Source: Mesostigma viride (taxonomy: Eukaryota; Streptophyta; Mesostigmatophyceae; Mesostigmatales; Mesostigmataceae). Taken from it: DNA of 64,000 nt. The position numbers and the translations under genes are program-made. Location: contig RPFO01000312.1 in NCBI GenBank assembly GCA_009746045.1, forward strand, positions 2,880,779 through 2,944,778. Direction: 5' to 3'. Below the pieces are notes generated by a model. The model was not told the origin of the DNA, ran no database searches, and saw only the letters and a program-made list of their open reading frames with translations. This document shows positions 61,348 through 64,000 of this stretch, piece by piece (within the stretch, counting starts at the first letter, position 1; the number at the start of each line of letters is the position of its first letter).

Positions 61348-64000
61348 TCAGCGCAGGCCCTCCATTCTCGCGAATCCACGGGCCGCAATGGCACACATGA
61401 CTGCCACGGTGACGATGGCGATTCCAAGTGGCCCCCTCCGGTTGGACCACTGGGCGGTTTCCTTACTTCGCAGGGACCTAACGCGCGTGTGGAAGAGCAG
61501 AAGGCCGTACACGATGATGGCCATGGAAGAGAGCAGCAACACGATGCCCAGCTGCTGCATGAAGAGTAGCTGCATATGTAGTGCAAATCAAACCCAAGTA
61601 AAAAAGTTGAAAAAAGCAAGGAAATCGATTAGAACGGTGCACATAGAACCATGGGCATGAAAACGGCATGGTGTTAGCATCATCACCACCGTCCAAGATG
61701 CAAATAAACACCACCGTTTATGAACAGCATCAGCAAAGGACATTAGATTAACCCCAAACAGGTAGCTATTGCTAAACACCTGAATTAGATTAACCCAGCG
61801 CTGAATAGATTTACCAATTAGGAGCAACTTCAAACGTAGGCTAATTTCCCAGGGAAGCGGAACATGCTTTAATGGTTATATTGTTGTATTTAGTAGCCAT
61901 CTGGCAGCCAGTTACGTACAAGAGACCTAGACTTAATCGACGGGCCAGGGTGTTGAATACACACAAAGAATATCAAAGGAAAATTGACTTATAATAGTAA
62001 TAATAAATATAATATTATCAAAGGAAGATTGACGAGGAAGTTAGGCCAAAGGAAGCAACTTCCGACCTAGCCTAATGCAACCGGCTTCATTCTGGCAAAG
62101 CGCAAATAATGCCTGTAGAACAGTCCATGGGAGAACAGAATTTCTAAATAGATTAGGCTTTTGATTTGACCGTGGAAGGGTTGGCCTATGCGCAGAACAG
62201 ACTACTGGAAAATGTGCAGAGCTAAGTCGCCGCGAAGTCTCTAAGTAAGGGCTACCAAGCTATCAGGGTTACGTAAGAGATCAGCCAAGATGCCGCACCA
62301 GTGACATCATACCTAGCAACTGACTGGGCACGATACCAGGCATACTCATAGCTACAATAGTATGCACACTACTTTACTAGGCACAGTACTAAGGCACAGT
62401 ACTAAGGCACAATACATTTATGTGCCATCACATAAACGTGCCTACACCCGTAGGCATTTCGCTAGGGGCACTACCAGGCACACTGCAAGGCACACTACTT
62501 AGCCCAAAACTACTAGGCACACCAGAACCTACAGCGCGCATTTTGCTAGGGATGTTACGAGGCACACCGCAAGGCACAGTACTAGGCACACTACCAGGCC
62601 CAATACCAGGCGAAGGCGCAGGCACCAGCACCGGCACCGGCACGGGCATGGGAACCTACCGTGCGCACGTCCGCCTTTGCGCCCGCTGATGCGTACGAGA
62701 TTATCGCAGTCGCGGCGCTCCCCACAGTCGCCCCCGCGTGCAGCCAATCCAGGAACGTGCGCTCATTAGCCAAGAAATCCTTGGGCTTGAAGCTTATTGA
62801 CGGCTGGTCGGGGCAGGGCGGCCGGTCCCCTAACACCCATGTGATCAGCCCGACCAGCCCGGTCCCGTGACGGACGCGGTTGTAACGCCGGCGCTCCTCC
62901 GCCGCAACCGCGGATGCGATCGCTGTTGACGTGATCTGTTTCGCGGCCGCAGAGGCCTCTTCGTCCGCCCGCTTGGCATCTGTCCCTGAGTCCTTGGCAC
63001 TGCTGACGCCTTGTGTTGCCTTTTTGTTCTTGTGTGCCTGTTTGTCCGCGGAGGGGGCGTCGCTCTTCTTCTGGCTGCCGGGCTTGCTGCTGGCCACGTT
63101 TGATTCCTGGATGGTGCTGGTGGAGCCGTTGGTCGCGTTGGACTCTCCTGCACAGCCCAGTTCATGAATTTTGTTATTGTTAGCATTATTGGTATTATTG
63201 ATGTTATTATTATTTGATGTTATTATTTGGTAAGTATTATTGATGTTGCTATTATTACTGATATTATGATGGAAGAAAGAGGCCCGTGGTGAGAGACGGC
63301 GAGAGGCGCGGGGAGAACGATGGCAGTGGGAGACATACTGAACTGTGACCGAGACATAGTGACCCAAAGGACAGAGTAAACTGACCCGACGCGCCAGAGT
63401 AGCAGGCCCCATGTCCCCACACGGTGAGAGAGCTGAGAGATACAGGCAGAGTGTGCCTAGCCAAACTTTAGGAAAGAGCGATCCCCCGGGGAGTGGCAAA
63501 CCGACCGCGCACGTGCTTGTTTACTTGTATTAAAAAGGAAGCTACCCAACCCCTGAGACTCCAGCAACCACACGCGATGCAATATGTACAAAAATGTTGT
63601 TACCTAGGAGCTACTACTTCCGAACTTTCTTGAATAGCTTTCTTGAATACCGTAGTTTTCTATGATTTCTTCCGCCATCCACAACACCAATCATTCGTGT
63701 GCTGATTGTCTCATGCACATCATTCCTTCCCACGTCGCATGACTAAACTAAATTCATGTCACCTACCTCTTGAACTGACGGGCAGCGAGATGGCCTGGTC
63801 ACCCTCCAGGGTGGTCCCGTTATCACCCGCCAGGCCGTTGTCCTCTGTCTGCGCGCCCATGTCCCTCCCCGCCACCCGCACTTTGCTAACGGCCGGGACG
63901 GTGCCGTCACCGGTCGAAGAGGAGAGGATGGAGGCCTGCAGCGAATGGTCGCCGAACCAGTAGGGCACGGACTGCGCCAGCTCCGGCAGCACCGCAGCCG
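61348..64000 (-). CDS. VTC-type vacuolar transporter chaperone / polyphosphate polymerase, 3' exons
   Basis: Minus-strand exons are 64000-63767 (5' end outside the window), 63147-62660 and 61569-61348 (stop). Boundaries: donor GAG|GTAGGT, acceptor TGTGCAG|GAGAG (phase 1 junction); donor ACG|GTAGGT, acceptor TATGCAG|CTACTC (phase 0). The joined protein begins with a piece like the end of a VTC catalytic domain (LPELAQSVPYWFGDH), then a Ser/Lys-rich linker, then a DUF202-type membrane domain: FLANERTFLDWLHAGATVGS (helix 1), MQQLGIVLLLSSMAIIVYGL (helix 2), GPLGIAIVTVAVMCAIAARG (helix 3). VTC complexes make polyphosphate from ATP and pass it into acidocalcisomes or vacuoles. The SPX and most of the catalytic part would lie upstream. 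The subunit type (VTC4-like or not) cannot be decided here. Confidence 0.85.
61570..62659 (-). other. VTC intron with degenerate GGCAC repeat
   Basis: 1,090-bp intron. Between about 62300 and 62640 a diverged short repeat around GGCACAGTACTAAGGCAC occurs many times. No nested gene is seen. Confidence 0.7.
63148..63766 (-). other. VTC intron
   Basis: 619-bp intron between the linker exon and the catalytic-end exon. Near the acceptor it has a TTATTG/ATTATT-rich tract (63170-63270). No other feature. Confidence 0.65.

Noticed and set aside
62876-62900. A dyad-motif copy in the VTC gene (TTGTAACGCCGGCG)
   Set aside because: It lacks the GTTRCG-N6-GKCGTTTC spacing and lies in a conserved coding stretch (EERRRYNRV), so the similarity is due to coding GC content.

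Overview
The window comes from the nuclear genome of a photosynthetic eukaryote, most likely a green alga with a large, repeat-rich genome. The left edge carries the 3' part of a 15-cis-zeta-carotene isomerase gene (Z-ISO), a plastid carotenoid enzyme. The right edge carries the 3' exons of a VTC-type vacuolar polyphosphate polymerase/transporter chaperone gene, a family known from algae. GT-AG introns, LINE debris, AATAAA-like signals and long microsatellites all fit a nuclear chromosome. The species cannot be named from this sequence alone.

Host part, left (1-7497): Z-ISO, a 47-bp minisatellite, dispersed repeats with (TTAA)n tails, two LINE reverse-transcriptase 3' ends lying in opposite orientation, an 860-bp segment bounded by about 110-bp inverted repeats, and the first part of an L1-like LINE ORF1.

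Central part (7498-59097): a previously uninterrupted LINE ORF1 is split by a 51.6-kb insertion. The insertion starts with GGCGTCCCCAACATC, ends with its exact reverse complement (26-bp perfect terminal inverted repeat) and is flanked by a 6-bp direct repeat, CAGCGG. Removing the insertion and one CAGCGG restores the LINE frame exactly. I read this as a giant DNA transposon. Its left end codes on the minus strand for a large zinc-finger and DDE/RNase H-like transposase candidate of an unnamed family. Its right end codes on the plus strand for a block of unknown proteins: a small acidic protein, a MYND-finger protein, a paralogous pair with a short Cys/His motif, and a very long multi-exon protein. 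All resolved introns are phase 0. A dyad-like motif (GTTRCG-N6-GKCGTTTC) occurs about 31 times. Except inside one coding minisatellite, it always follows the direction of transcription. I saw no copy outside the element.

The middle of the element (about 12.3-47.3 kb) is non-coding: a 27-kb inverted-repeat structure around about 24 kb of a 71-bp satellite with higher-order repeats up to 2,809 bp, a second smaller inverted repeat, about 372-bp tandem repeats, long CT-rich microsatellites, TTACGC hexamer arrays and a 25-bp assembly gap. Without this middle the element would be about 16.6 kb, with transposase and cargo genes diverging from a central motif array.

Host part, right (59098-64000): the end of the LINE ORF1, dispersed repeats shared with the left flank, hexamer microsatellites, and the minus-strand VTC gene, whose three visible exons can be joined in frame.

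Several right-hand cargo reading frames are broken by one-base shifts, often at G or C runs. I could not tell assembly error from real decay.
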